The notes under the pieces were generated by a model. That model saw only the letters and a list, made by a program, of their open reading frames with translations, was not told where the DNA came from and did no database searches. From Alviniconcha marisindica (taxonomy: Eukaryota > Mollusca > Gastropoda > Provannidae): a DNA stretch of 64,000 nucleotides. Positions 40,782 to 51,730 of the stretch are shown here, piece by piece. Position numbers and translations under genes: made by a program. Each line of letters begins with the position of its first letter. The stretch's first letter is position 1. The DNA lies in NCBI GenBank assembly GCA_018857735.1, contig JABMCL010003926.1, forward strand, positions 523,501 to 587,500. Reading direction: 5' to 3'.

Positions 40782-40915
40782 TCCACAGTCTTAGTACCCA
40801 GATCTTTCTCGGAGGGGGCCGACTGTGTCTGTGGACAGCTGCGCGGAGGTAAAGAGTGCCCCTTCAGTGGCGTAACCAATTATGGCAGAGTTTGGAGGAA
40901 GGTACCGGAAAGCTG
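40782..40915 (-). mobile_element. degenerate dispersed element related to 7187-7330
   Basis: It shares ccacagtcttagta at one end and agagtttggaggaagg followed by accggaaag at the other with 7187-7330, at similar spacing. On the minus strand both contain a similar short peptide ending in Tyr-stop (ATEGALFTSAQL here, [12 protein letters not shown] there). The family is not identified. Confidence 0.4.
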
Positions 40916-41034
40916 CTCTCGGAGTCTGTGAATTTACATGTGACGCGCGCACACACGGGGTGTGGCGAGTCCTGGGTGAGTGAGGTACCACGGTGGGGCC
41001 CAGATACTTGTGAGGCGTGTGGCGGTACACATAG

Positions 41035-41645
41035 TTTTGTTGTGAGACTTATGGGGTACACATAGTTTTGTGAGACGTGGGGTACACATAGTTGTGAGAT
41101 GTGTGAGGTACACATAGTTTTGTGAGACATGTGGGGTACACATAGTTTTGTTGTGAGACATATGGGGTACACATAGTTTTGTGAGACATATGGGGTACAC
41201 ATAATTTTGTTGTGAGACGTATGGGGTACACATAGTTTTGTTGTGAGACATGGTTTTGTGAGACACGTGGGGTACACATAGTTTTGTTGTGAGACCTGTG
41301 GGGTACGCACAGTTTGTGGAGATGTAGATGAGGTACCACTGTGGGGCACCATTTGTTGCAAGACCTGCGGGGCGCAGTTTGTGAAGATGTAGATGTACAA
41401 GTGTAGGGCGCACAGTGTTGTGAGACATGGGTGATTGGAAGCAGGGTGTAAAGAGACGTAGATGATTGGCAGCATCCCTGACGGGCACACAGTGTTGTGA
41501 TTGGAAGCAGGGTGTAAAGAGATGTAGATGATTGGCAGCATCCCTGACTAAAATGTGTGCGTCTCGCATGTCTCACAACACTGTGTGCCCACACAGTGTT
41601 GTGAGACATGCGAGACGCACACATTTTGTGAACAGAAGCAGATGT
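41035..41645 (+). repeat. ~31-bp tandem array grading into ~100-bp units
   Basis: The first part has gtgagacatatggggtacac followed by atagttttgtt. From about 41330 longer units contain agatgtagatgattggcagc and cagtgttgtgagacatg. The segment ends in a large palindrome at 41550-41627. Confidence 0.85.
41550..41627. repeat. perfect palindrome, 38-bp arms and 2-bp spacer
   Basis: The arms 41550-41587 and 41590-41627 are exact reverse complements (aaaatgtgtgcgtctcgcat at one end, atgcgagacgcacacatttt at the other), separated by cc. It lies between two tandem arrays and is built from the flanking array's cagtgttgtgagacatg element. Confidence 0.93.
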
Positions 41646-41684
41646 GGGGCTACCAGTGTAGAGCACAGTGTGTTGTAACAGAGG

Positions 41685-42948
41685 GATGAGTAGGGCATAG
41701 AGTGTAACAAGATGGGGATGAGTAGGGCATAGAGTGTGACAACACGGGGATGAGTAGGGCATAGAGTGTGACAAGATGGGGATGGGTAGGGCATAGAGTG
41801 TGACAAGATGGGGATGGGTAGGGCACAGAGTGTTGTAACATGGGGATGAGTACATTGTTGTAACACGGGATAGAGGGCATAGAGTGTGACAAGATGGGGA
41901 TGGGTAGGGCACAGAGTGTTGTAACAGGGGATGAGTAGGGCATAGAGTGTGACAAGATGGGGATGGGTAGGGCATAGAGTTTTGTAACACGGGGATGGTA
42001 GGGCATGAGTGTGACAAGATGGGGATGAGTAGGGCATAGAGTGTGACAAGATGGGGATGAGTAGGGCATAGAGTGTGACAAGATGGGGATGGGTAGGGCA
42101 CAGAGTGTTGTAACACGGGGATGAGTAGGGCATAGAGTGTGACAAGATGGGGATGGGTAGGGCACAGAGTGTGACAAGATGGGGATGGGTAGGGCATAGA
42201 GTGTGACAAGATGGGGATGGGTAGGGCATAGAGTGTGACAAGATGGGGATGGGTAGGGCATAGAGTGTGACAAGATGGGGATGGGTAGGGCATAGAGTGT
42301 GACAAGATGGGGATGAGTAGGGCATAGAGTGTGACAAGATGGGGATGGGTAGGGCATGAGTGTGACAAGATGGGGATGGGTAGGGCATAGAGTGTGACAA
42401 GATGGGGATGGTAGGGCATAGAGTGTGACAAGATGGGGATGGGTAGGGCATAGAGTGTGACAAGATGGGGATGGGTAGGGCATGAGTGTTGTACAAGATG
42501 GGGATGAGTAGGGCATAGAGTGTGACAAGATGGGGATGAGTAGGGCATAGAGTGTGACAAGATGGGGATGAGTAGGGCATAGAGTGTGACAAGATGGGGA
42601 TGGGTAGGGCATAGAGTGTGACAAGATGGGGATGGGTAGGGCATTGAGTGTGACAAGATGGGGATGGGTAGGGCACTAGAGTGTGACAAGATGGGTGGTA
42701 GCAGAGTGCAAGTGGGGATGTGGCAGGTGCAGATGGTGTAGGAGGTGAAAGTGGATGAGTAGGCTAGAGTGTGACAAGAGGGGATGAAGGGCAGAGTGTG
42801 ACAGATGGGATGGGTAGGGCGTGTGACAAGATGGATGTAGGCAGAGTGTGACAAGATGGGGATGAGTAGGGCATAGAGTGTGACAAGATGGGGATGAGTA
42901 GGGCATTGAGTGTGACAAGATGGGGATGGGTAGGGCATTGAGTGTGAT
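41685..42948 (+). repeat. 32-bp tandem array, about 38 copies
   Basis: The unit is gagtgtgacaagatggggat followed by gggtagggcata. Variants are gatgagtag, cacagagtgttgtaacac and single-base losses. Long minus-strand frames with HPHLVTLYALP repeats (up to 629 codons) come from this array and are not credible genes. Confidence 0.92.
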
Positions 42949-43937
42949 GAATCAGAAATGGGTTGAAAGTGCAGGTCAGTTTGGTTTGAATGCTATCGCG
43001 ACAGTAGAGTGCGAGACATGGACGAACTAACACTCTTAAGTGTACTGCACAGTGTGGGATGAGACACGGACGATGTGTAGTTTAAATGTGGGGCTCAAGG
43101 TGGGTTCTGTTTTCAAGGACAGGACTGAGAATTATGAGTCTTGCATGGATTCATTGTAATGATACCCTCTTCCTCCCGAAATTCCCTGGGGGAGAGAATT
43201 TGGTAGGGCGTTGTCAGTGTTCGGCTACGATACACGGCAGGTACCTTCAGTGAGACGTGGAGGAGTTGCGATGAGCCGGGAGGGTCATGGGAAGGGTTTT
43301 GTACGTGCACCTTCGACAGCTCTGGCTTTTTATTCTTAAACAGCTGCTTTGATTGGACCGTCAGTCTTCTCGTGGGTACCTGTTGTTTGCGCTGTCCCTG
43401 CGTGCTGTCAGATTGTGGATTTTGATGAACCATTCTTTTCCCCTTTTAGTTGGTGCTGTTTCATTTTGGTTTGGCCTGTTGCGCATTTTTGTGTTTGTTT
43501 GTGTGGTGACAGTTGTGCCCACAGCTCAAAGCCGAGAGAGCACTGGCAGTGTGACAGTGCAAAACACCGCGTGTTTGGTGAACAGGAAGTGACCCATACA
43601 CAGTACGGCTTAGCTCGTGTATGGTGTACAAGAAGCGACCGGTACACATTATGTCGTAGCTCGTGTATGGTGTACAGCAAGCGACCCGTACACAGTACGT
43701 CTGTGTGTTGCGTTAGATCATCTATAGCAGTACACCTTTGTGGCAAATAAGCTTGTGGCTAGTATCCCTATGTGTGTTTATGTCTTCTTTTTAGGAAAAC
43801 CAGTGTTTTCAAGGATTGGTCAATGGTGGTGGTTTTTAATTTTAATTAACACAGTTTGGCCTTTTAAACTATTTTAGTGAAGTAGTTTCTTGATCTTTTT
43901 TTAATGTGTAGAATTGTCCACGAGGGAGGACGTGTTG
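42949..43937 (+). other. non-coding, with a ~54-bp threefold repeat
   Basis: At about 43575-43720 a unit with tacacagtacggcttagctc followed by gtgtatggtgtacarsaagcgacc occurs about three times. Nothing else is recognised. Confidence 0.5.
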
Positions 43938-44516
43938 AACAAAAGCTAGCTGGCTTGGTGGTGTGTCAGGGAAGAAAGGACACAACAAACCCCCTAGCTG
44001 TGGTCCTGGTTGGCTTGGTGGTGTGTCAGGGAAGAAAGGACACGACTAACCCCCTAGCTGTGGTCCTGGTTGGCTTGGTGGTGTGTCAGGGAAGAAAGGA
44101 CACGACTAACCCACTAGCTGTTGTCCTGGTTGGCGTGTCAGGGAAGAAAGGACACGACTAACCCACTAGCTGTTGTCCTGGTTGGCGTGTCAGGGAAGAA
44201 AGGACTCGACTAACCCACTAGCTGTTGTCCTGGTTGGCGTGTCAGGGAAGAAAGGACACGACTAACCCACTAGCTGTTGTCCTGGTTGGCTTGGTGGCGT
44301 GTCAGGGAAGAAAGGACACGACTAACCCCCTAGCTGTGGTCCTGGTTGGCTTGGTGGCGTGTCAGGGAAGAAAGGACATGACTAACCCACTAGCTGTTGT
44401 CCTGGTTGGCGTGTCAGGGAAGAAAGGACACGACTAACCCACTAGCTGTTGTCCTGGTTGGCGTGTCAGGGAAGAAAGGACACGACTAACCCACTAGCTG
44501 TTGTCCTGGTTGCAGG
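43938..44516 (+). repeat. 60/51-bp tandem array, about ten copies
   Basis: The long unit is cttggtggtgtgtcagggaa, gaaaggacacgactaacccc, ctagctgtggtcctggttgg. A 51-bp form lacks cttggtggt. Blocks of long and short forms alternate. Confidence 0.9.
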
Positions 44517-46259
44517 TTGTTGCTTGAGCTGCAGTTGGTCACACTGCATCGGCTGGCCGGGAGGGCGGCATCCAACTGTGCATCACAGTCATTCAAGCAC
44601 AGGATGGAAGATCTAGGATGATAGTACCGTTTCAATTCTTACTCTTTACACCTGGTTTTATTGTGTGGGAAGAGAATGCCTGCCTGCTATCTCCATGGCA
44701 CAAAAGCGGCTGATAGTTGCAGGCACGGGACTCTTCAGGAGTTGACAATCTCAAAAGACTGGGGTGAGGTGGGGGGGGGGGGGGGGGGGTTGCTGTGATA
44801 CCCTGCCAACTCTATGGTGGTGCTCCTGTGAGGGGATTTTGGGGGTTTCAGACCAGTTGCAGACATGGCAATATTTAGGAGCTGACCGTCTGAACTGACA
44901 TTTGGAGAGGAGAGCGTGAAAGTCTGAAAAAATCCTGGTGCGGTGGTGGTGGGATTTTAGGTTTCAGACCATTTCATTGCCATCACAAGTTCAAGCCTGT
45001 AGTTGCCAAAGTCCCTTTTTTCAACCAATCTCGCCATTACGGATTGTGATCTACCTCAGGGTGTTTGTAATACGGACCTGTTGCTGGGGACAGGTTCTGT
45101 GAGCCGGGGTTTCTCAGCGTCAAGAAGGAAACTGTAGTGCTCGTCAGATTGTGGTCAGCGGCATCGACCGCTTTTGTCAGTGGCTTTTGTCAAAAGCATG
45201 GGAATCTTTAGGCTTTTGTCCCGTTGTGAACGAGGTGTTCCTTCCTCACTGTTCATCTGTTTGGGCCGCAGCAGTTGAAGTGAGCTGGTTTGTTTAATGT
45301 TAACGAAGCAGATCTTTTTCCTTTGTTTTGGCCAAGAGAAAAAAGCAAATTTGAGTTTGAGAAGTTTCAAGGAAATGTAACTGATGCAGATTGAAATGAG
45401 TTTCCAAGCAAGCGTTATAACCAGTGCAGGCTGTCATTTAGTCAGTTCAGTTGCCATTAGTATATTTTAGGAAACAACTTAATGAAGTGTCAGTGACCAC
45501 CATCATACCTGTGTTTTGCTGTTTTGTCTTTCTTTTTTTCTTCTTTTTTTCTCTCCTTTCTATTCAACTTAAAAAAAAAAAAAAATGTTTTGGATTTCCA
45601 GTTTGCTGCGTTTCCCTTTCTTTAAAAAAATAAATCTTTTTCCTATGCACTTGTAATTAGTTTGAATACTGCAAGCCCTTGGAACAAAACAGTGGGATAC
45701 AACGACGATTGGAACTTGCTGCGAGCCGCCTGCGGATGACATGAGGGGGAGGCTGACAGGGACGGAGACTTGACCTCCCTAGGGCTCTGTGGGAACCCCC
45801 CGGTCCAAGCATGACATGGGTGGGAGGCAGCCCTGGACAAAGCTCGCTACGAAACTAATTATTCCTGACTGAAAAGACCTCATAGCTAGACAGTCAGCAA
45901 GTTCCACCCACAGGCACCCGACATCAGTGCATTTAGATTTTTAATACAGGTCTGTATTCACATATTTCAACCTGAAACACAATGCACAGAAACAGATTTC
46001 GGGTGCCTGTACTTCTGCTGTAATCTTTATGATCTGTACATGACTGGAATCTATATATATATATATATATGCTGTCTGCCATGGTGTCATTAAATCGGAC
46101 TGAAAAAGAAAATCATGAAGCCGAGTTCTATCTACACATGTAAAGCGCTGTATTGGTATGATGTGTATTTTATTCAGACTCCTCCCTTCTCCTTCCTTTT
46201 AATTGTAAGCTTTGCCTTCCAGTTGTGAAAGTTGCATTTGCTTCAACCTTGCAAAAGAA
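44517..46259 (+). other. non-coding, probable 3' UTR end region
   Basis: A G run lies at about 44771-44790 and (TA)n at 46053-46070. A 12-bp inverted repeat (45910-45921 with 45999-46010) encloses a smaller one. Otherwise this is single-copy-looking sequence, unlike most of the region before it. Confidence 0.45.
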
Positions 46260-46265
46260 AATAAA
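46260..46265 (+). terminator. Lasp: poly(A) signal candidate for Lasp
   Basis: AATAAA (gaaaataaactctg) is followed within about 25 bases by ttactttca and a strong GT/T-rich element (gtggttttgttctttgattt). This is the best poly(A) context downstream of the Lasp stop. Confidence 0.5.
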
Positions 46266-46290
46266 CTCTGCCTCATTACTTTCAGTGGTT

Positions 46291-47464
46291 TTGTTCTTTG
46301 ATTTTTGTTTGTTTTACGGTGTGAACAGTTTTCCCTCTTGCTTTTTTATTTCAAGTCTTTTCGCACGCCTGACTGATCTTACCGGTTATGAAGATAACAT
46401 GTAACAGTTTTTCATTAAAGCAGTGGAAGCTCATATGTTCCGTCTCAAAAAGCTTTTTTTTTCTTTCTTCTTCTTAAGTTAATTAAGCTTCTTTTTTTCT
46501 TTTTTCTTTTACAACAATGCATGACGCTCAAACCCCAGTACATTACTTCCACAAAACCTCTACCAGTGAGTGGCTTCATTGGTCTACCTCCATTCAACAT
46601 GCAGTCAGTTAGGTAAGTACTCGAAAACGTGTGGAGAACATGTGATGGACACATGCAAAAATGCCCAGTTTTCTCTGTATTGCATACAAATGAAAGTTTG
46701 GAGCCTGTACCAGTCCTGAAACTTGTGCCACTGCATGGCAAAGTCCTGGCTGAGGTCAGCATGCAGGTGGTAGACAAGTTCAAGAACCAGTGTGCAGTCA
46801 GCAGGCTCTCTGTCAAGTATACGGACACAGCCTGGAGATGCCAAAGACATCCACAAAAGTTGTCATCTACAATGTCTTACATTGGAGATTTAGAGCATGA
46901 TCGACTTTCAGAAATTGTTATTTGTCTTTATTTGATCAGAAATATGCAACATATTGCTTTGTACGTATGGGTGTTTTCTGTAATTTTGTAGAACATTTTG
47001 TTTTCTTTAATGTTGTGAAAACTTGTAGGCGTTTTCTTCAAGTGTGTGGAACTTTTATTGGTGTTTCTGTAATGTCGTAGTAGCTTTTAGGTGTTGTAGA
47101 ACTGTTTAGACCTTTTTTTATGTTGTGAAGACTTTTAGATGTCTTTTCAAGATGTTGTTTGTGTTGTAGAACCATTTGAGCTTTGTAGTGTTGTAGAACC
47201 TGTAAGACGTTTTCTTCAGTGTTGTAGAATGATTTGGGCATTTTTGTTAATCTTGTAGAACATTTTTTAGGCATTTCTTTCCATGTTGTAGAATCTTTAT
47301 AGGCGTTTTACTGTGGTGAAATCCTTTTGGGCATTTTCTGACGTTTCTTTTTGTTGTTGTTTTGTTTGTTTGAAGGTTTTGTATAATTATTATTATTATT
47401 ATATATATATATAGTGAAAATCCGGTGTTCTCTTTCGTCCAAGTTGTGTAGGCTGCTGCTCTTC
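46291..47464. other. non-coding, with degenerate tgttgtagaac repeats
   Basis: From about 47010 to 47330 a degenerate unit of about 35-45 bp (tgttgtagaacnttttnggc followed by gttttctt) recurs. No gene is seen. Confidence 0.5.
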
Positions 47465-47902
47465 TTAGAAGATAGCCTGAAGACATAGCTATGTCTAGTT
47501 GCATGGATTCGGTTCAGTGTTTGTACAGAAGTGGTCTATAGAAGATAGCCTGAAGACATAGCTATGTCTAGTAACATGGATTCAGTTCAGTGTTTGTACA
47601 GAAGTGGTCTATAGAAGATAGCCTGAAGACATAGCTAGGTCTAGTTGCATGGATTCGGTTCAGTGTTTGTACAGAAGTGGTCTATAGAAGATAGCCTGAA
47701 GACATAGCTATGTCTAGTTACATGGATTCAGTTCAGTGTTTGTACAGAAGTGGTCTATAGAAGATAGCCTGAAGACATAGCTAGGTCTAGTTGCATGGAT
47801 TCGGTTCAGTGTTTGTACAGAAGTGGTCTATAGAAGATAGCCTGAAGACATAGCTAGGTCTAGTTACATGGATTCAGTTCAGTGTTTGTACAGAAGTGGT
47901 CT
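47465..47902 (+). repeat. 73-bp tandem array, six copies
   Basis: The unit is tatagaagatagcctgaaga, catagctatgtctagttgca, tggattcggttcagtgtttg, tacagaagtggtc. Variants g/a alternate between odd and even copies, implying duplication of a two-unit block. Confidence 0.92.
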
Positions 47903-47929
47903 ATTAGATGTACTGAAGTTCAGTATCTG

Positions 47930-48540
47930 TTTGTCCAGTCTCTCTTTTCTGTGCTCTTCTCTAGTTTCTCTCCACCCACCCGTGTCTCTCTTTCTCCATC
48001 TCTCTGTCTTTATCTCTCTCACTGTCTGTCTCCGTCTCCCTGTGTCTCACTCTCAGGATGTCTTTCCTTCTCCCTCTCTCTCACTGTCTGTCTCTCTTTC
48101 TCTGTCTTTATCTGTCTCACTGTCTCTTTGTCTCCCTGTGTCTCACTCTCAGTATGTCTTTCCTTCTCCCTCTCTCTGCCTCTCTCCCTGCCTCTCTCAC
48201 TGTCTCTCTTTCTCTGTCTCTCTCTCACTGTCTGTCTCTTTGTTTCCGTCTCCCTGTGTCTCACTCTCAGTATGTCTTTCCTTCTCCCTCTCTCCCTGTC
48301 TCTCTCTGTCTGTGTCTAAGTATGTCTCTCCTTCTGCCTCTCTCCCTGACTCCTCTGTGTTTCAGTATGTCTCTCCTTCTCCCTCTCTTTGTCGCTGCCT
48401 CTCTCCCAGATTCTGTGTCTCTTTGTCTCTGTCTCCCTGTGTCTCAGTATGTCTCTGCTTCTCCCCCTGTCTCTGCCTCTCTGTCTGTCTGTCTGTCCCT
48501 CTGTCTGTCTGTCTCTCCCTCTGTCTGCCCCCTCCCCGTG
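47930..48540 (+). repeat. CT-rich (ctctgtctccctgtgtctca) array
   Basis: This is a degenerate pyrimidine minisatellite with ctcactctcagtatgtcttt and ccttctccctctctc units. Ser/Leu/Cys-rich frames are artefacts. Confidence 0.85.
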
Positions 48541-48614
48541 TTTAGAGAAGGCAGATGAGCGTTACAGAGTGTCAAGACTCGGGCTTAGGTCAGAGGCAAG
48601 GGTTGTGTGTATTC

Positions 48615-48985
48615 AGCGGAGCCGACGGGTCAGGGGTCAGCTGTAGCCAACAGGGGTCAGCTGTAGCCAGCAGTGGTCAGACAGGGGTCAGCTGTAGCCA
48701 GCAGTGGTCAGACAGGGGTCAGCTGTAGCCAGCAGTGGTCAGACAGGGGTCAGCTGTAGCCAGCAGTGGTCAGACATGTAGCCAGCAGTGGTCAACAGGG
48801 GTCAGCTGTAGCCAGCAGTGGTCAGACAGGGGTCAGCTGTAGCCAGCAGTGGTCAGACAGGGGTCAGCTGTAGCCAGCAGTGGTCAGACAGGGGTCAGCT
48901 GTAGCCAGCAGTGGTCAGACAGGGGTCAGTTGTAGCCAGCAGTGGTCAGACAGGGGTCAGCTGTAGCCAGCAGTGGTCAGACAGG
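48615..48985 (+). repeat. 31-bp tandem array, about 12 copies, each with CAGCTG
   Basis: The unit is ggtcagctgtagccagcagt followed by ggtcagacagg. Nearly every unit has the E-box CAGCTG; some have cagttg. Confidence 0.9.
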
Positions 48986-49084
48986 GGTTACCACGGAACG
49001 GGGGTCAGTTGTGTGTTGGGGTTTGACCTCGCTGTTCACGCCGCGCTGCGTTCTTCGTCCTGTAGAGCTGGGCGTGACAAACGC

Positions 49085-49355
49085 GCCAACGTACACACTG
49101 ACTCAACACACACACACTGACGCAAACATACGCATTCACACACGAGCAAACACACTCAGTGATACATACACACACTGACGCAAACTTACGCATTCACACA
49201 CTCAATCACATACACACTGACGCAAATATATGCATTCACACTCTAGCAAACTCACTCAATCACACACACACACTAACGCAAACGCAGTGACACACACACA
49301 CTGACGCAAACATACGTATTCACACACGAGCAAACACACACACACACACACACAA
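49085..49355 (+). repeat. (CA)n-rich ~40-bp array
   Basis: Units contain cacacactgacgcaaacata followed by cgcattcacacacgagcaaa. From here rightward CA and A runs are more common on this strand than TG and T runs. Confidence 0.82.
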
Positions 49356-49744
49356 AGCTTGTGGACGAGATATCTCGTACCACATCCTACCCTCCACACA
49401 CTGACGTCCCCGCTCACATTCACACCGACTAGTACACGAACACTTGAAAAACAACTACCAGAAAAATGTTTATTACTTTTTTTCTTTGTCTCTTCTTACG
49501 ACAAGTACACGAGGAGAAAAAGCATACCAAGAAAAGAAAAAAAGAAAGAAAAGGCCTATTTACCTGGCAACTGCAACAACTTTTAAAATGAACGCCTGCC
49601 ACAGCTCCAGCACAACGGTGCCGGGTGGCAAAACAAGGGAGAGAACTAAGAAGGAAGCCGTCACTGACACTGAGCGAGTGATTGGCCGTGGCTGGTATCG
49701 CGTGCAGGTGAATTAGTCCGCGAGCAGCCAGCCACAGGATACGC
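49356..49744 (+). other. non-coding, unassigned small open frame
   Basis: An open frame to 49716 ends in RERTKKEAVTDTERVIGRGW and a few more residues. I do not recognise it. It could be part of an old transposon. Confidence 0.3.
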
Positions 49745-49872
49745 GTACTGGGAATACCCCGACACCCACCCTGTCCCCCAATAATACTGGTATGAAATTA
49801 ACACGAGCGTGATTGCGTCATAATGGAAGCGTGGCGCACTGTGTGTTGGAGGGAGAGGGGTATTCCCAATAC
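49745..49872. mobile_element. MITE-like inverted-repeat element
   Basis: The left arm gtactgggaatacccc (49745-49760) and right arm ggggtattcccaatac (49857-49872) are complementary at 15 of 16 positions, with weaker C/G-rich complementarity further in. The span is about 128 bp with no coding. I could not find a clear target-site duplication. Confidence 0.45.
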
Positions 49873-50019
49873 CGTCACTGACTGAGTCGGTGTCGTAGCC
49901 AAGGCCGTTTTGCCATGGCAGTTACACCCAACGATCAACCTGTTATTCCGGAGGCAGTTCGACTACACTAGTCCCACACTGACAAGTCTCCGCCCCACTC
50001 CCAAACAACAACAACAAAA

Positions 50020-50110
50020 AAAATAACGTAAGTTAGCTGGTGTTTTACGCCCAGAGTCAACCAGTGCGGTTATATCATCGGGGCGATAAAAAACATAACA
50101 ACAACTGACT
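50020..50110 (-). mobile_element. SINE 3'-domain-like fragment
   Basis: The plus strand reads ggtgttttacgcccagagtc followed by aaccagtgcggttatatc. It aligns by eye with ggtgcttaacgtccacagaa and accgtacggcttatta in the complete-looking SINE at 57350. Both are preceded by gtaagt and lie in minus orientation. Confidence 0.45.
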
Positions 50111-50439
50111 AAAATAAGACCTTTTGGGGTGGGTGGGCCGGAGGAGTTACGACTGACACCAAGTGTATGTCAGACAAGACACCTAGGTGTCATCCGGCCA
50201 CAGTGGCGTCAAGTTAAGGCCCACACAGTTAATAACTGGAATTTATCGCCCTCAGTGTCAACGGCGGCACAGGCCGGGTCACCTGGTCAGGACGATCCAA
50301 CGCAAATGCACATTTCAAAACCCTCGCCGGTATGTAAACCCTTTGTCAAATGAAACCTACATCGTGTCTGACTGAAGACAGATGCTCAGTATCGCATGCA
50401 CCATCTCGTGTCGACTCGGTAAAATGATCGGTCAGTTCA

Positions 50440-51090
50440 GTAAAGCACACATGCGTCGGACTAAAACTGAGGATGTTAAAGCACACATGCGTCGGACTAA
50501 AACTGAGGATGTTAAGGCCGCATACATGCGTCGGACTAAAACTGAAGATGTTAAAGCACACATGCGTCGGACTAAAACTGAGGCTGTTAAGGCACCCACA
50601 GGTATCGGACTAAAATGATGCTAAAGCACACGTGTGTCAGACTAAAAGGATACTAAAACACTATTGTGTCGGACTAAAATTAGGTTAAACCACACGTGTC
50701 GGACTAAAATGAGGTTAAAGCACCCATGTGTCGGACTAAAATGATGTCAAAACACAGGTGTCGGACTAAAATGATGCTAAAGCACACAGGTGCCGGACTA
50801 AAATGATGTTAAAGCACCCATGTGTCGGACTAAAATAACATAGTTCAGGAGCTGTGTGAGAGTCGAGGTGGCCGTCCTGAGCTGTCCGTCCTAACGAGCC
50901 TTCTGGTTTCCGTGGACGTAAAGAATTATTGAACCGTGCTTCGGCATTGGTCACAACTTGTCCCTAATATGTCAACTGACATCTGAGGACATTAAGCAAC
51001 ACTTCACCACATCACCACTAAAATAATGCAAAAACGGACACACGGTGTCGGATTAAAATGATGTTAAGGCACACGGGTGTCGAACTAAGG
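50440..51090 (+). repeat. 36-bp tandem array decaying rightward
   Basis: Tight units at 50440-50610 read cacatgcgtcggactaaaac followed by tgaggatgttaaagca. Looser copies (gtgtcggactaaaatgatgt) continue to about 51090, with an unrelated interval at 50850-50990. Confidence 0.85.
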
Positions 51091-51095
51091 TCGGT

Positions 51096-51206
<111 letters not shown>

Positions 51207-51224
51207 GGCTGCAATGATGCCAAG

Positions 51225-51730
51225 ACCGGTGGTGACTATGTCAGTGATGCTGACTTGTAACCGGTGGTGACAGTGACAGTGATGCTAACTTGTGACTGTG
51301 ACAGTGATGCTAACTTGTGACCGGTGGTGACTGTGACAGGGATGCTAACTTGCGACCGGTGGTGACTGTGACAGTGATGCTAACCTGTGACCGGTGGCGA
51401 CAGTCAGTGACAGTGATGCTACTGAACTTGCGACCGGTGGTGACTGCGACAGTGATGCTAACCTGTGACCGGTGGCGACTGACAGTGACAGTGATGCTAA
51501 CTTGCGACCGGTGGCGACTGACAGTGATGCTAACTTGTGACTGTGACAGTGATGCTAACCTGTGACCGGTGGCGACTGACAGTGACAGTGATGCTAACTT
51601 GCGACCGGTGGTGACTGACAGTGACAGTGACGCTAACTTGCGACCGGTGGTGACTGACAGTGACAGTGATGCTAACTTGCGACCGGTGGTGACTGACAGT
51701 GACAGTGACGCTAACTTGCGACCGGTGGCG
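51225..51730 (+). repeat. tandem array of ~40-bp accggtggtgactgacagtg units
   Basis: The unit is gtgatgctaacttgcgaccg followed by gtggtgactgacagtgaca, with shorter forms. About 13 copies. Confidence 0.87.

Larger units (their letters stand above)
34314..46290 (+). other. Lasp: probable long 3' UTR and downstream flank of Lasp
   Basis: No other gene, and no convincing coding exon on either strand, is seen between the stop codon and the poly(A) signal at 46260. If that site is used, the 3' UTR would be about 12 kb and would include several tandem arrays. Earlier possible signals are ATTAAA at 37845-37850 and AATAAA at 39521-39526, so the real end may be nearer. Confidence 0.4.

Noticed and set aside
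41049..42938. 629-codon minus-strand frame rich in HPHLVTLYALP
   Set aside because: It is a translation of the 32-bp array. Frames shift between overlapping ORFs and there is no domain.
47868..48558. Ser/Leu-rich frames of up to 225 codons
   Set aside because: They come from a CT-rich minisatellite with no gene features.
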